The position numbers and the translations under genes were made by a program. 11,426 nucleotides of DNA from Clostridia bacterium (GTDB lineage: Bacteria; Bacillota; Clostridia; Christensenellales; Aristaeellaceae). The stretch spans positions 1 to 11,426 of the forward strand of contig JAFUGB010000287.1 in assembly GCA_017469605.1 (NCBI GenBank), read 5' to 3'. A model generated the notes under the pieces. The model had not been told where the DNA came from, ran no database searches, and saw nothing but the letters and a program-made list of their open reading frames with translations. This document shows, piece by piece, positions 1-6,497 of this stretch. The stretch's first letter is position 1. Every line of letters begins with the position of its first letter.

Positions 1-1
1 C

Positions 2-418
2 TTCATTGAAAGCAGCTATCATGTGTATACCGATGCCGCACACCGCGCTGTAGCCGGTTCTTCCCGCGGCGGCGTTGCGGCCAGCACCCTGTGGATCACT
101 CCCGAAACCAACGGCCTGTTCTCCTTCTTCGGCCTGTTCAGCGGCGCCAACAAGGATTACTTTGAAAACGACTTATGCGAACTGTCCAGCGAAGAAAAGG
201 CTATGCTGAACAGGGCCAAAGTGCTCCTTGGCGGCGGCGTGACTGATTTTAATATGTTCGCCAACGAGGACCGGAACTCCACGTCCATGTACCGCGCCAA
301 CAACTGGCTCAATGAACGCGGCGTGGAGCACGGCTACCTGTTTGTGCCCGGCGGCCATACCTGGACCACCTGGACGCAGCTCATGGAGGTATTCGCCACG
401 GAATATCTGTGGAAGTAA
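2..418 (+). CDS. Serine esterase, alpha/beta hydrolase fold (5' end outside window)
   Basis: The reading frame is open from the window edge, so this is the C-terminal 138 residues of a longer protein. It has the nucleophile elbow of alpha/beta hydrolases, GSSRG, in the context AVAGSSRGG, which puts the catalytic serine at fragment residue 21. Near the end is PGGHTWTTW, whose histidine (fragment residue 119) fits the catalytic base. An aspartate in LGGGVTDF (residue 82) could be the acid. The arrangement (RAVAG-S-S-x-GG, then GHxW close to the C-terminus) is that of the putative esterase family that includes enterochelin esterase and feruloyl/acetyl xylan esterases. The substrate cannot be read from this fragment. 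A GTG at 23 is in frame but cannot be the true start, because it would leave out too much of the fold. The gene ends in TAA and is followed by a strong hairpin. Confidence 0.85.
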   Translation, partial: FIESSYHVYTDAAHRAVAGSSRGGVAASTLWITPETNGLFSFFGLFSGANKDYFENDLCELSSEEKAMLNRAKVLLGGGVTDFNMFANEDRNSTSMYRANNWLNERGVEHGYLFVPGGHTWTTWTQLMEVFATEYLWK

Positions 419-446
419 AATCCGAAACACACAAGCCAATAATTCA

Positions 447-480
447 TATGCTGACGGGCCCTGAAAAGCCCGTCAGCATA
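447..480 (+). terminator. Hairpin after the esterase gene
   Basis: This is a perfect 13-bp inverted repeat, TATGCTGACGGGC (447-459) and GCCCGTCAGCATA (468-480), with an 8-nt loop. It starts 28 bases after the esterase stop. The sequence that follows is A/T-rich but has no clean T run, so termination may be imperfect. Because the next gene is convergent, the stem would also fold in transcripts coming from the other side. Confidence 0.65.
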
Positions 481-509
481 ATATAATCCAAGGAAAAACG
501 GCATGATGG

Positions 510-549
510 AAAAAAGGGGGCTGGTTTTATTGCTCGTACTCTGCCCCCC
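510..549 (-). terminator. Rho-independent terminator of the P-loop gene
   Basis: Read on the minus strand, a run of six G (549-544), a loop of about 23 nt and five C (520-516) are followed directly by six T (515-510). It lies 37 bases after the stop of the P-loop gene and so fits as its terminator. The stem is short but all G:C. Confidence 0.6.
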
Positions 550-586
550 AGTGCCAGGCGTTCTGGGAGGTTGAAAATGGCTGTTT

Positions 587-1219
587 TCAGGAAAGCCCAA
601 AGACCTGTTCCGCCAACTTCAGCGTTTCATTCGCACTTCTGCGTTCATCCCGTGCAATCACATGGAACCCCGCATGCAGGAAGCGGTCATAACGCTCCTG
701 CGAATTGATCCGCATGAGGCCCCGCCGATAGTTTTCCATGGCCTTTTTTGGGGCCGGTTCTTCCATGATGAGGCGATACAAAAACTGCTTTTCCCGGTCC
801 GGCCGCTCGAAAAATCTGCGGACGGAGACTTCCGGGTCCGCCAGCATGAAAAGCACATGCCGGCGGTCGGAAATGGTTTTCAGCGTTTCCGGGCGGATAT
901 TCGTATCGACAAAAATGGGCTTATCCTGTTTTGCCAGCTCAGGCAGAATCTGAAGCTCCAGCGTTTCACATTCCACCGTTACGCCGTCATACCAAGTCTC
1001 GTATTCCTCTGGTGTCCTGCGGATAAAGTCGTGCCAGTCGGCTAAATCCCGTGTGTAGCACAGGCAGGGAAACTCCGTCGGATCCAGCACGGGCAGCAGC
1101 CTGTTATGATAGTTCTCCTCACAGGCGATCCCGTTATATTTTTGTGCCAAAAGCCTGACCGCCGTCGATTTCCCGGCGTAGGCCGTGCCGTTTATAAAAT
1201 ATACGTTTTCAAATTCCAT
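587..1219 (-). CDS. P-loop NTPase / kinase-like protein, function unknown
   Basis: The product is a 210-aa soluble protein that opens with a beta strand and a Walker A loop: ENVYFING followed by GTAYAGKS at residues 11-18. A hydrophobic strand ending in aspartate, PIFVD at 101-105, is a plausible Walker B. RRFFERPDREKQ (134-145) looks like the arginine-rich lid segment of small nucleoside or metabolite kinases. Size and layout match the shikimate kinase/adenylate kinase-like P-loop group, and many such orphan kinases have no known substrate. I do not recognise the specific family. The start at 1219 is the first ATG of the frame and sits just before the P-loop strand, as usual. The RBS is weak (AGGA very close, GAGGA farther up). 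It appears to be transcribed alone, with a terminator at 510-549. It is unlikely to be part of the neighbouring decayed patch, since its frame is intact. Confidence 0.75.
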   Translation of the reverse strand: MEFENVYFINGTAYAGKSTAVRLLAQKYNGIACEENYHNRLLPVLDPTEFPCLCYTRDLADWHDFIRRTPEEYETWYDGVTVECETLELQILPELAKQDKPIFVDTNIRPETLKTISDRRHVLFMLADPEVSVRRFFERPDREKQFLYRLIMEEPAPKKAMENYRRGLMRINSQERYDRFLHAGFHVIARDERRSANETLKLAEQVFGLS

Positions 1220-1235
1220 GTTCCTGTTTTATCCT

Positions 1236-1631
1236 CTATGCGTCCGGAAAGATCAAGCGTGCGGTTTTCCTCCCTGTTTTCGGCAGGTTTTGCTGGGACG
1301 GACAGGACACCGGCGCAGTGAGCGGGCTGCGTAAACCGCGCACCGGGAATCCTCTTGTCAGCTTGTTCACAACAAAATAGATTTCATCATCCCATGGGTC
1401 ACCTGTGTCCTTCCGGCACTGTTTCAACCGGTTCCGGCTTTCAAAGGCAACATGCACAAACTGGATAATTCCGTGATAATAGCTTAAATAATGATGTTGA
1501 AAGCCGCCGCGGCTGTATGAGCATTCCCAGGTGTTTGATACCGCAAAACCTCGAAAGAAGACGACCAACGGTGACAATTCCGGCATATGATTATGATGAT
1601 CCTTATCGGGAATCGATGATTTTATTGCCAA
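1236..1631 (-). CDS. Unrecognised ORF, doubtful gene, possibly a remnant
   Basis: This is an open frame of 131 codons between the P-loop gene and a broken recombinase. No domain is recognised and it has no signal peptide, membrane segment or known motif. The middle (about 1330-1500) has codon use that looks genuinely coding (for example the stretch WDDEIYFVVNKLTRGFPV), while the C-terminal part after about 1320 is poor. The first codon is TTG with no good RBS; an ATG 16 codons later is equally weak. The opposite strand at 1517-1699 also has a 60-codon frame with coding-like composition at its end (LTKERLRIVLALM), so the two frames compete. I read the whole stretch as a mosaic of gene fragments in a former accessory region. 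It could be a small real gene. Confidence 0.22.
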   Translation of the reverse strand: MAIKSSIPDKDHHNHMPELSPLVVFFRGFAVSNTWECSYSRGGFQHHYLSYYHGIIQFVHVAFESRNRLKQCRKDTGDPWDDEIYFVVNKLTRGFPVRGLRSPLTAPVSCPSQQNLPKTGRKTARLIFPDA

Positions 1632-1667
1632 CCTTAACCAAAGAACGGCTTCGTATTGTACTGGCTC

Positions 1668-1853
1668 TCATGATTGCGCCCGGTCAGCGTATTCTTTGAT
1701 AATGGTATAGCCCTTTGCGGCAGCGTATTGATGCGCAGCCGCAACTTGCCCCTCTATGGATTGTTTTGTTTGGTTATGGCTGGAATGCCGTGCATAAACA
1801 ACGGCAAGAATATTAATTCTTCCTTTCGTACCAATAATCGATTGTTTATCCAC
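1668..1853 (-). pseudogene. Serine recombinase N-terminal fragment (truncated)
   Basis: The 61-codon frame encodes the start of a resolvase/invertase-type large serine recombinase: AVVYARHSSHNQTKQSIEGQ, with the conserved Y-A-R-x-S-S core that contains the catalytic serine, followed by AAAHQYAAAKGYTIIKEYADRA. The frame then stops at TGA, where the family normally continues with a further 80 residues of catalytic domain and several hundred residues of DNA-binding domains. Nothing of the rest is found in any frame down to 1220, so the 3' part was deleted or replaced and not just frameshifted. The start is GTG at 1853, chosen because GGAGG (1861-1865) lies 7 nt upstream. A TATAGT/TTGAGA promoter precedes it. 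The stub cannot recombine DNA. It is evidence of a mobile element once inserted next to the tRNA. Confidence 0.75.
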
Positions 1854-1889
1854 TCTAAGGCCTCCGAAAGAAACCAGTTCTATGACTTT

Positions 1890-1918
1890 ACTATAACACA
1901 CTTCTTTATGTTTCTCAA
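1890..1918 (-). promoter_or_regulatory. Promoter of the recombinase stub
   Basis: Minus strand: -35 TTGAGA (1913-1918), a 17-bp spacer, -10 TATAGT (1890-1895) preceded by an extended TGT. Five of six bases match consensus in each box. It reads toward the GTG start at 1853 and lies just downstream of the tRNA terminator. Confidence 0.55.
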
Positions 1919-1952
1919 TGCGATTAGAAGTTTATTTCCTTTAGAAATACAA

Positions 1953-1994
1953 GAAATCCGAACCCTCCGCCTACCGGCTGAAAGTTCGGATTTC
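1953..1994 (-). terminator. Terminator after tRNA-Ala
   Basis: This is a perfect 11-bp inverted repeat, GAAATCCGAAC (1953-1963) and GTTCGGATTTC (1984-1994), with a 20-nt GC-rich loop. Read on the minus strand, the stem is followed by a T-rich stretch (TTGTATTT). It begins 8 bases after the tRNA 3' end. Confidence 0.6.
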
Positions 1995-2001
1995 TCATGT
2001 T

Positions 2002-2077
2002 TGGTGGAGCATAGGAGATTCGAACTCCTGACCCCAACACTGCCAGTGTTGTGCGCTACCAACTGCGCTAATGCCCC
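2002..2077 (-). tRNA. tRNA-Ala (anticodon GGC)
   Basis: The minus strand folds into a full 76-nt cloverleaf. The acceptor stem is GGGGCAT with ATGCTCC (one G:U), and the D-arm is GCGCAGTTGGTAGCGC. The anticodon arm is CAACA-CTGGCAG-TGTTG with anticodon GGC, which reads the alanine codons GCC/GCU. The T-arm AGGAG-TTCGAAT-CTCCT is intact, the discriminator base is A, and the terminal CCA is encoded (2002-2004). A consensus-like promoter lies directly upstream and a hairpin terminator directly downstream, so it is a single-gene transcription unit. Confidence 0.97.
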
Positions 2078-2090
2078 GTCAACAGAAGAT

Positions 2091-2119
2091 ATCATATCAC
2101 ATCTTTTGCGATTTGTAAA
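2091..2119 (-). promoter_or_regulatory. Promoter of tRNA-Ala
   Basis: Minus strand: -35 TTTACA (2114-2119), a 17-bp spacer, -10 TATGAT (2091-2096), which ends 14 bases before the mature tRNA 5' end. Five of six bases match in each box. The sequence upstream of the -35 is very A/T-rich (about 2120-2180), which fits an UP element typical of stable RNA genes. Confidence 0.7.
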
Positions 2120-2268
2120 GGGGAAAATAAAAAATTTTTGCAATACAGATTTGAAAAAAATATGCATGCAAAAATTTTTCAAAATATCCGCGCGATGTTC
2201 GCCCGCTGTTCATAATGAGGCATGAAAGCCGGTATTTGCCGGAAAGGGGTTGATAAACGCAAACATAT

Positions 2269-2300
2269 CGCCAGCCGGGCGCATGCTATCCCAGCTGGCG
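2269..2300 (-). terminator. Hairpin after the SH3b protein gene
   Basis: An 11-bp stem (2269-2279 with 2290-2300; one G:U pair when transcribed on the minus strand) with a 10-nt loop lies 26 bases after the stop of the SH3b gene. Only a weak T-rich tail follows on the minus strand (ATATGTTTG). It is probably the 3' end of that transcript. Confidence 0.45.
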
Positions 2301-2325
2301 TTAATGCTTTTGATAAAAACCAATG

Positions 2326-4425
2326 TCAGTTGGCTACGGTGATCCCGGTCATGCTGTAGCAGGTGCTGCGCAGCACCTCCTGGTTGCGGACGCCGTAGCT
2401 GGGATCGTTCTTTTGGGCCTCGCTCATATCCCGGAGGAAATGCACGCAGTTCTGCCCGCCAAAGCCGTTATCCTTGATGGTATTGGTGCCATGGGGATAA
2501 TCGTGCATGGTGGCCAGCGTCCAGCGGCCGTCGGGCATGCGGATGTATACCGGATGCACATCCCAGCTGGTGCCGCCGAAGGATTTTTTCTGGATCATGG
2601 TGTCGGTCAGGCTGGCAGGCTCCACATCCAGATGCCTTCCCAAGGACAGGATGCTCAGCGTCCAGCTGAGCCTGGTGGCGGGATCATAGGCAAGCACGCT
2701 CTTCTGCCCGCTGAGCAGGCCGGAAACCTCGTTGTTCCAGTGCAGCAGCTGCACGTTGGTCGGGGCGGCGATGCCCGTGCCCGCGCTGGGGGACAGATAG
2801 AACCGGCTGGGGGAGACGGCATCCCGGGCGCTGCTGGAATACAGCGCGCTCTGTGTGGCGGAGTCCAGCACGCCGCTGGCGGTGAGCCCGTTGCGCAGCT
2901 GGAAGGCCACGATGGCGTCATGGGTGCGGGCCTCAAAGGCGCCCGTGAGGGGAACGTTATAGCCCAGGTCGCGCAGCTTGTACTGGGCGTTGCGGACAGC
3001 CGTGGTTTTGGCGGAGCTGGTGTTGCCGTTGTAATCTATGCTGTAGGAGCTGTAGCTGCCGCCGGAAGATACCGCGGCGGTCTGCACCGTGCCGTTGGCT
3101 TCCTGAATGGTCAGGTACTGGCGCTGCACATAGCCCTGGATATCGCCGTAATACATGGCGCACCAGTTGCCCTGGATGGAGGAGATCACGATCCGGGTGC
3201 CGTTTTGCAGCTCGCTGACCCGGCTGTAGTTTTCCCCGGGCCCCTTGCGCACGTTGAGCCCGCCGCCGGTGGTATGGACCGTGGCGTAGCGGAATTCCTC
3301 AAATCGCAGAGAGCTTTCGGCGGATACTGTAACGGCCTGGGACCCTCCCGCGGCCGCCGCGGCAGTGCCGCCGCCCGCCGTTTGCAGGTATTGGGCCATC
3401 ACATAACCGCTTTGGCCGTTGTAGGTAACGGCGTACCATTTGGAGTCCACCGGCTGCGCGGTAATGACCGTGCCATTGGGAATGCGGCCCAGCACCTTGC
3501 CGCTGCTGGAGGCTGTGGCCCGCAGGTTCAGGTTGCCGTTGCAGCGCACCGTGGCGTTCACCGCGTTAGCCGGAACGGCAGTGGGCGCCACCATGACCGC
3601 GGGCGCCGCCGTGGCCGTGGGGACCTGGGCCGATGATGAAGCGGCGCTGAAATCCAGAAAGCCGGCCTGCACATAGCCGCTTTGGCCGTTATAGGTGGTA
3701 TTATACCATTTGCCGCCGGCGGGATAGACCGTGAGCGGCGTGCCGTTGGGAATCCTTTCCAGGATTTTTGCCCCCGATCCCGCCGTTTGCCGCAGGTTTA
3801 ATTTGCCGCCGTCGGCGCAGGATACAATGGCCTGAACGGCTGAAGCGGCCGCGGGCGCAGACGTGGCGGCCGGGGCGGCGGTGGCTGCTGTGCCCGTGCC
3901 TGCCCGCAGGAAGGAGGACATGACGTAACCGGTTTCACCGTTGTAGGAAATATAGCTCCATTTGCCGCTGTTGCTCAATACCACCACCCAATCGCCGGTG
4001 GGGATTTTATCAATGGATTTATAGCCCGTGCCCGCGCCGGTGCGCAGGTTCAGCTTGCCGCCGTTGCTGCAATAGACCATGGCCTGCTGCCCGGCGGCGG
4101 AAACCGCTGCCGTGGCCGCAGGGGCGGAGACTGCGCTGCCCTTCTGCGCCTCCAGGGCGTACAGCAGCGCCTGCGTTTGGTCGCCCGCCTTGCCGTCCAC
4201 CTTCAGCTGATGATCGGCCTGGAAGGATTTAACGGCGTTGCGGGTCTGGCTGCCATAAACGCCGTCGGATTTTAAGGTGTAGCCCAGCGCGGTCAGCGCC
4301 TGCTGCAGGCGGCTCACCGCCGTACCGGAGCTGCCCAGCTCCAGGGTGGAGGAGGCCATCGCCGCCTGGAAGAGAAGGAACAGCCCCATGCATACAGGCA
4401 CAAACCGTTTGAAAAAGCCGCGCAT
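2326..4425 (-). CDS. Secreted cell-wall protein with two peptidoglycan-binding and four SH3b domains
   Basis: The 699-aa protein has a Sec signal peptide (KR, hydrophobic core, likely cut after AMA at residue 24). Next come a PG_binding_1 domain (about 28-92) and four bacterial SH3 domains (about 114-174, 196-258, 289-348, 378-440), each with a LNLR/LNVR strand and a GYV strand. Ala/Pro/Thr-rich linkers separate the SH3b domains. A second PG_binding_1 domain spans 474-530. The C-terminal module (about 553-690) carries HLDVEP (598-603), HDYPHG (641-646) and QNCVHF (658-663). Those motifs suggest an active site; the HG followed about 14 residues later by Cys is reminiscent of YkuD-type L,D-transpeptidases, but I cannot confirm this. 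The protein probably binds peptidoglycan outside the cell and may process it. The start at 4425 has AAGGAGGT (4432-4439) 6 nt upstream. The long plus-strand frame opposite it is a shadow of this GC-rich gene. Confidence 0.92.
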   Translation of the reverse strand: MRGFFKRFVPVCMGLFLLFQAAMASSTLELGSSGTAVSRLQQALTALGYTLKSDGVYGSQTRNAVKSFQADHQLKVDGKAGDQTQALLYALEAQKGSAVSAPAATAAVSAAGQQAMVYCSNGGKLNLRTGAGTGYKSIDKIPTGDWVVVLSNSGKWSYISYNGETGYVMSSFLRAGTGTAATAAPAATSAPAAASAVQAIVSCADGGKLNLRQTAGSGAKILERIPNGTPLTVYPAGGKWYNTTYNGQSGYVQAGFLDFSAASSSAQVPTATAAPAVMVAPTAVPANAVNATVRCNGNLNLRATASSSGKVLGRIPNGTVITAQPVDSKWYAVTYNGQSGYVMAQYLQTAGGGTAAAAAGGSQAVTVSAESSLRFEEFRYATVHTTGGGLNVRKGPGENYSRVSELQNGTRIVISSIQGNWCAMYYGDIQGYVQRQYLTIQEANGTVQTAAVSSGGSYSSYSIDYNGNTSSAKTTAVRNAQYKLRDLGYNVPLTGAFEARTHDAIVAFQLRNGLTASGVLDSATQSALYSSSARDAVSPSRFYLSPSAGTGIAAPTNVQLLHWNNEVSGLLSGQKSVLAYDPATRLSWTLSILSLGRHLDVEPASLTDTMIQKKSFGGTSWDVHPVYIRMPDGRWTLATMHDYPHGTNTIKDNGFGGQNCVHFLRDMSEAQKNDPSYGVRNQEVLRSTCYSMTGITVAN

Positions 4426-4453
4426 AAAATGACCTCCTTATATAGGTAGGATC

Positions 4454-4482
4454 ATTTTAACACGGCATGTCGAAAATGTAAA
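4454..4482 (-). promoter_or_regulatory. Promoter of the SH3b protein gene
   Basis: Minus strand: -35 TTTACA (4477-4482), a 17-bp spacer, extended -10 TGTTAAAAT with the hexamer TAAAAT (4454-4459). The start codon is 28 bases after the -10. The -35 lies in one arm of an inverted repeat, so it may be controlled. Confidence 0.65.
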
Positions 4483-4497
4483 TATTAGTTACATTTT
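4473..4497. promoter_or_regulatory. Inverted repeat over the -35 box, candidate operator
   Basis: AAAATGTAA (4473-4481) and TTACATTTT (4489-4497) form a perfect 9-bp inverted repeat with a 7-base spacer. The left arm covers most of the -35 of the SH3b gene promoter. A further TGTTACAA lies next to it (4498-4505). This is the geometry of a repressor or response-regulator site. No regulator can be named from the sequence. Confidence 0.4.
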
Positions 4498-4510
4498 TGT
4501 TACAATTACC

Positions 4511-4813
4511 TTACGCAATCAGGCCCGTCAGGAAGGCGGCCGCACAGGCGCAGGCCGCTACCGTGACCAAGCCCTGGCCGGTGAGCGCCAGCACGATGGC
4601 CACGGCCATGGCGGCGGCGCCGGCCCAGACCGAGCCCGTGGCCGTCAGGATGGCCGGGAACACCATCACGGCCAGCGTCACATAGGGCACATAATACAGG
4701 AAGGAGCGGATGAAAGGGCTGTTGATGGGCTTGCGGATCAGCGTCAGCGGCAGCGCCCGCAGGGCATAGGTCACCAAAGCGATGACCGCGATATACACAT
4801 AGGGATCAGTCAT
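4511..4813 (-). CDS. azlD: Branched-chain amino acid transport protein AzlD
   Basis: The product is a 100-aa protein with about four hydrophobic membrane segments and the AzlD pattern TYALRALPLTLI near the N-terminus, followed by FLYYVPYVTLAVMVFP. AzlD is the small partner of AzlC; together they export branched-chain amino acids and analogues across the cytoplasmic membrane (as in B. subtilis AzlCD and E. coli YgaZH). Its start overlaps the azlC stop by 8 bases (4806-4813), and its GGAGG lies inside the end of azlC, so translation is coupled. The length is normal for the family. No clear terminator separates it from the SH3b gene promoter 29 bases downstream, so some read-through is possible. 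Confidence 0.92.
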   Translation of the reverse strand: MTDPYVYIAVIALVTYALRALPLTLIRKPINSPFIRSFLYYVPYVTLAVMVFPAILTATGSVWAGAAAMAVAIVLALTGQGLVTVAACACAAAFLTGLIA

Positions 4814-5522
4814 GCTGCGCCTCCTTTACCGGAAACAGAATGGCGGCACCCGCCGCGATGAGCACGGTAAGCAGGATGGTGCGCATGCCCTCGCTGAGGG
4901 CGGTGAGCCACCGGGCGCAGGCAAAGCTCGAAAGCATGGACAGCACGATCACCCCGGCCAGCACCCGATTTTTGCGGGCGGGCGGCATGATAATGGCGAT
5001 AAACATGCCGTACAGGCCCACGCTGAGGGCGCTGACCACGCTGGATGGCAGCACATTGCCCATCAGCACGCCCAGCAGCGTGCCCAGCGCCCAGCCGGGG
5101 GAGGCCACGCAGAAGGAACCGTAGGTATAGATTGGATCCAGCAAATCGCCGTAGGCCAGCGATATGCCGAAAACCTCGTCGGTAATGCAATAGCCCAGGG
5201 CCAGGCGCTGCAAAAAGCTGGTGCTGGGGCCAAGCTTCTGGCTCAGCGCCGTGCTCATCAGCAGGTAGCGGGCGTTGATCACCAGCGTCATGATCACCAC
5301 TTCGGCCATGGCGGCCCGCCGGCCGATCATGGAAAAACCGGCATACTGTCCCGCCGAGGCATGGGTGAGCAGGCTGGAAACCGTGGCCTGCACGGCGCTA
5401 AGCCCCACGTTGCGGGCATAAATCCCCAGGGTAAAGGCCACGGCAAAGTATCCCAGGCCAATGGGGATGCCGTCCCGCATGCCGCGCATAAAAATTTTTC
5501 TTCGCCCGGCGTTCAAAATCAT
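4806..5522 (-). CDS. azlC: Branched-chain amino acid exporter AzlC
   Basis: This is the large, multi-pass membrane subunit of the AzlCD exporter. The product shows the family start RDGIPIGLGYFAVAFTLG, the segment LTHASAGQYAGF, the NARYLLMSTAL motif and the conserved TDEVF. The frame stays open far upstream, but the -10 box at 5551-5556 overlaps the ATG at 5552 and excludes the long form. The start is therefore ATG 5522 (238 aa; G-rich GGGGGCGA just upstream) or ATG 5489 (227 aa; RDGIPI four residues in). I prefer 5522 for its distance from the promoter, but neither has a convincing RBS. Both lengths are within the family's usual range of about 225-255. It forms an operon with azlD. Confidence 0.92.
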   Translation of the reverse strand: MILNAGRRKIFMRGMRDGIPIGLGYFAVAFTLGIYARNVGLSAVQATVSSLLTHASAGQYAGFSMIGRRAAMAEVVIMTLVINARYLLMSTALSQKLGPSTSFLQRLALGYCITDEVFGISLAYGDLLDPIYTYGSFCVASPGWALGTLLGVLMGNVLPSSVVSALSVGLYGMFIAIIMPPARKNRVLAGVIVLSMLSSFACARWLTALSEGMRTILLTVLIAAGAAILFPVKEAQHD

Positions 5523-5550
5523 TCGCCCCCAAATCAAAAAAATCGCGTAC

Positions 5551-5579
5551 ATTATAGCGCATTTTTTCGGGCTTGTCCA
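5551..5579 (-). promoter_or_regulatory. azlC: Promoter of azlCD
   Basis: Minus strand: -35 TGGACA (5574-5579), a 17-bp spacer, perfect -10 TATAAT (5551-5556). Transcription would start near 5544, which limits the azlC start codon to 5522 or 5489. Confidence 0.75.
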
Positions 5580-5611
5580 TGGAGGACCGCATAGCAAGAG
5601 CCCATTGGTTC

Positions 5612-5648
5612 TAAGAAAAACAACCCCCCTTGATTTCTCAGCGGGGGC
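5612..5648 (-). terminator. Rho-independent terminator of the ydhYV operon
   Basis: On the minus strand, CCCCC (5647-5643), an inner TGA-GAAA-TCA hairpin and GGGGG (5629-5625) are followed by the T-rich tail TTGTTTTTCTT. It lies about 130 bases after the last gene of the operon. The stretch between (5649-5777) shows no gene. It separates the redox operon from azlCD. Confidence 0.7.
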
Positions 5649-5777
5649 TGATGGCAAGGAACGCCAACTTAATACAGACGCAGTGCGCCTTAAGCACCAT
5701 ATGTGCAATGATATTCAACTATGTGGTTGGCAACACTTTGGTGATATCATTCCCGCATGGAAGAGAAGCCTGCGTCC

Positions 5778-6485
5778 TTATTCCACGTCTTCTTCGGCAA
5801 AATTGGCAAGAGCTTTGCCATATTTTTCAGAAAAAAACTTCTGCGAATAGAAGTAAGGCTCGCCATTGTCAGCGTATACTGTCATAATATCACGGTATTG
5901 CTCGCTGCGCTTCATCTGGAGAATGGCCTGCTCAAGCTGTGTTTCAGTCCAATTGTAGGGGGGACGCCGGAAAAAGGCATGTGCCGTTGCCGCCGGGTAT
6001 GCGCTGCGTTCGTATACCATTTCAGCGATTGTACGCGGCATATCCTTTTCCTCGATCAACATGGCAATTTTGGCATAGCTGGGCGTCATATCCATGCTGT
6101 AGTAATACTTGTCCTTCGCCCCTTGGATACATTGAATGTCCGGATACTGTTCTTGCAGCTGCGGCAGCAGCTCATCCATATCAGCAAAGCTGGCACGCAG
6201 CAGCTTTAAGGAGGTCACCTGGCTGGTATGCGTGCGACGAACAATGAAATCCGCCACCTCATCGCAGCGCGTTTTCTCCGGCAAGACAATGGGTTCATCC
6301 GCTTCAAAGGGTGCAAATCCATTTTCCACTTCCGGCAAAGACTGCAAATATTCAATCAGGTCGGGTTTTTCCTCTATCGTCTTTTCCAAAACAGGCTCCT
6401 GTACTGCGGGCCCCTGCTGCGCAGGTCCCCCTTTCACATTTTCAGGAGTCTGCTCCCGTTCTTTTTTTCTTTTCAAAAATCCCAT
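5778..6485 (-). CDS. Uncharacterised AOR-operon protein, second tandem copy (YdhW position)
   Basis: The 235-aa protein has no known domain, signal peptide, membrane segment or cysteine cluster. The first 60 residues are charged and low in complexity (KRKKEREQ, then Pro/Gln/Glu-rich), probably disordered. From about residue 117 on it is clearly homologous to the upstream gene product: YYYS (127-130), PRTIAEMV, YPAAT (163-167), TETQ, QYRDI (196-200) and the C-terminal block FFSEKYGKALANFAEED (217-233). The start ATG 6485 lies 12 bases after the stop of that gene, with GAGAGGA upstream, so the two are co-transcribed. In the E. coli ydhYVWXUT operon, the gene after ydhV is ydhW, also of unknown function; homology to YdhW is inferred from position and size only. 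A role in assembly or maturation of the AOR enzyme, or as an extra subunit, is a guess. Confidence 0.8.
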   Translation of the reverse strand: MGFLKRKKEREQTPENVKGGPAQQGPAVQEPVLEKTIEEKPDLIEYLQSLPEVENGFAPFEADEPIVLPEKTRCDEVADFIVRRTHTSQVTSLKLLRASFADMDELLPQLQEQYPDIQCIQGAKDKYYYSMDMTPSYAKIAMLIEEKDMPRTIAEMVYERSAYPAATAHAFFRRPPYNWTETQLEQAILQMKRSEQYRDIMTVYADNGEPYFYSQKFFSEKYGKALANFAEEDVE

Positions 6486-6497
6486 ATGTTTATCCTC

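Noticed and set aside
2002..2077. tRNA 3' end as an attachment site with a second copy nearby
   Set aside because: I looked for a direct repeat of the tRNA 3' end in the decayed patch (419-1900) and saw none, so no att pair can be claimed.
2323..3636. Long plus-strand frame of 437 codons rich in Gly/Ala/His
   Set aside because: It lies opposite the SH3b protein gene, which has a signal peptide, clear domains, an RBS and a promoter. The composition is that of the antisense of GC-rich coding DNA.
4812..5594. Plus-strand frame of 260 codons
   Set aside because: It is antisense to azlC. It is rich in His, Gln and Gly with no domain, a typical shadow frame.
5523..5708. N-terminal extension of AzlC to give 300 aa
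   Set aside because: A TATAAT/TGGACA promoter lies inside it, and family members start close to the RDGIPI segment.
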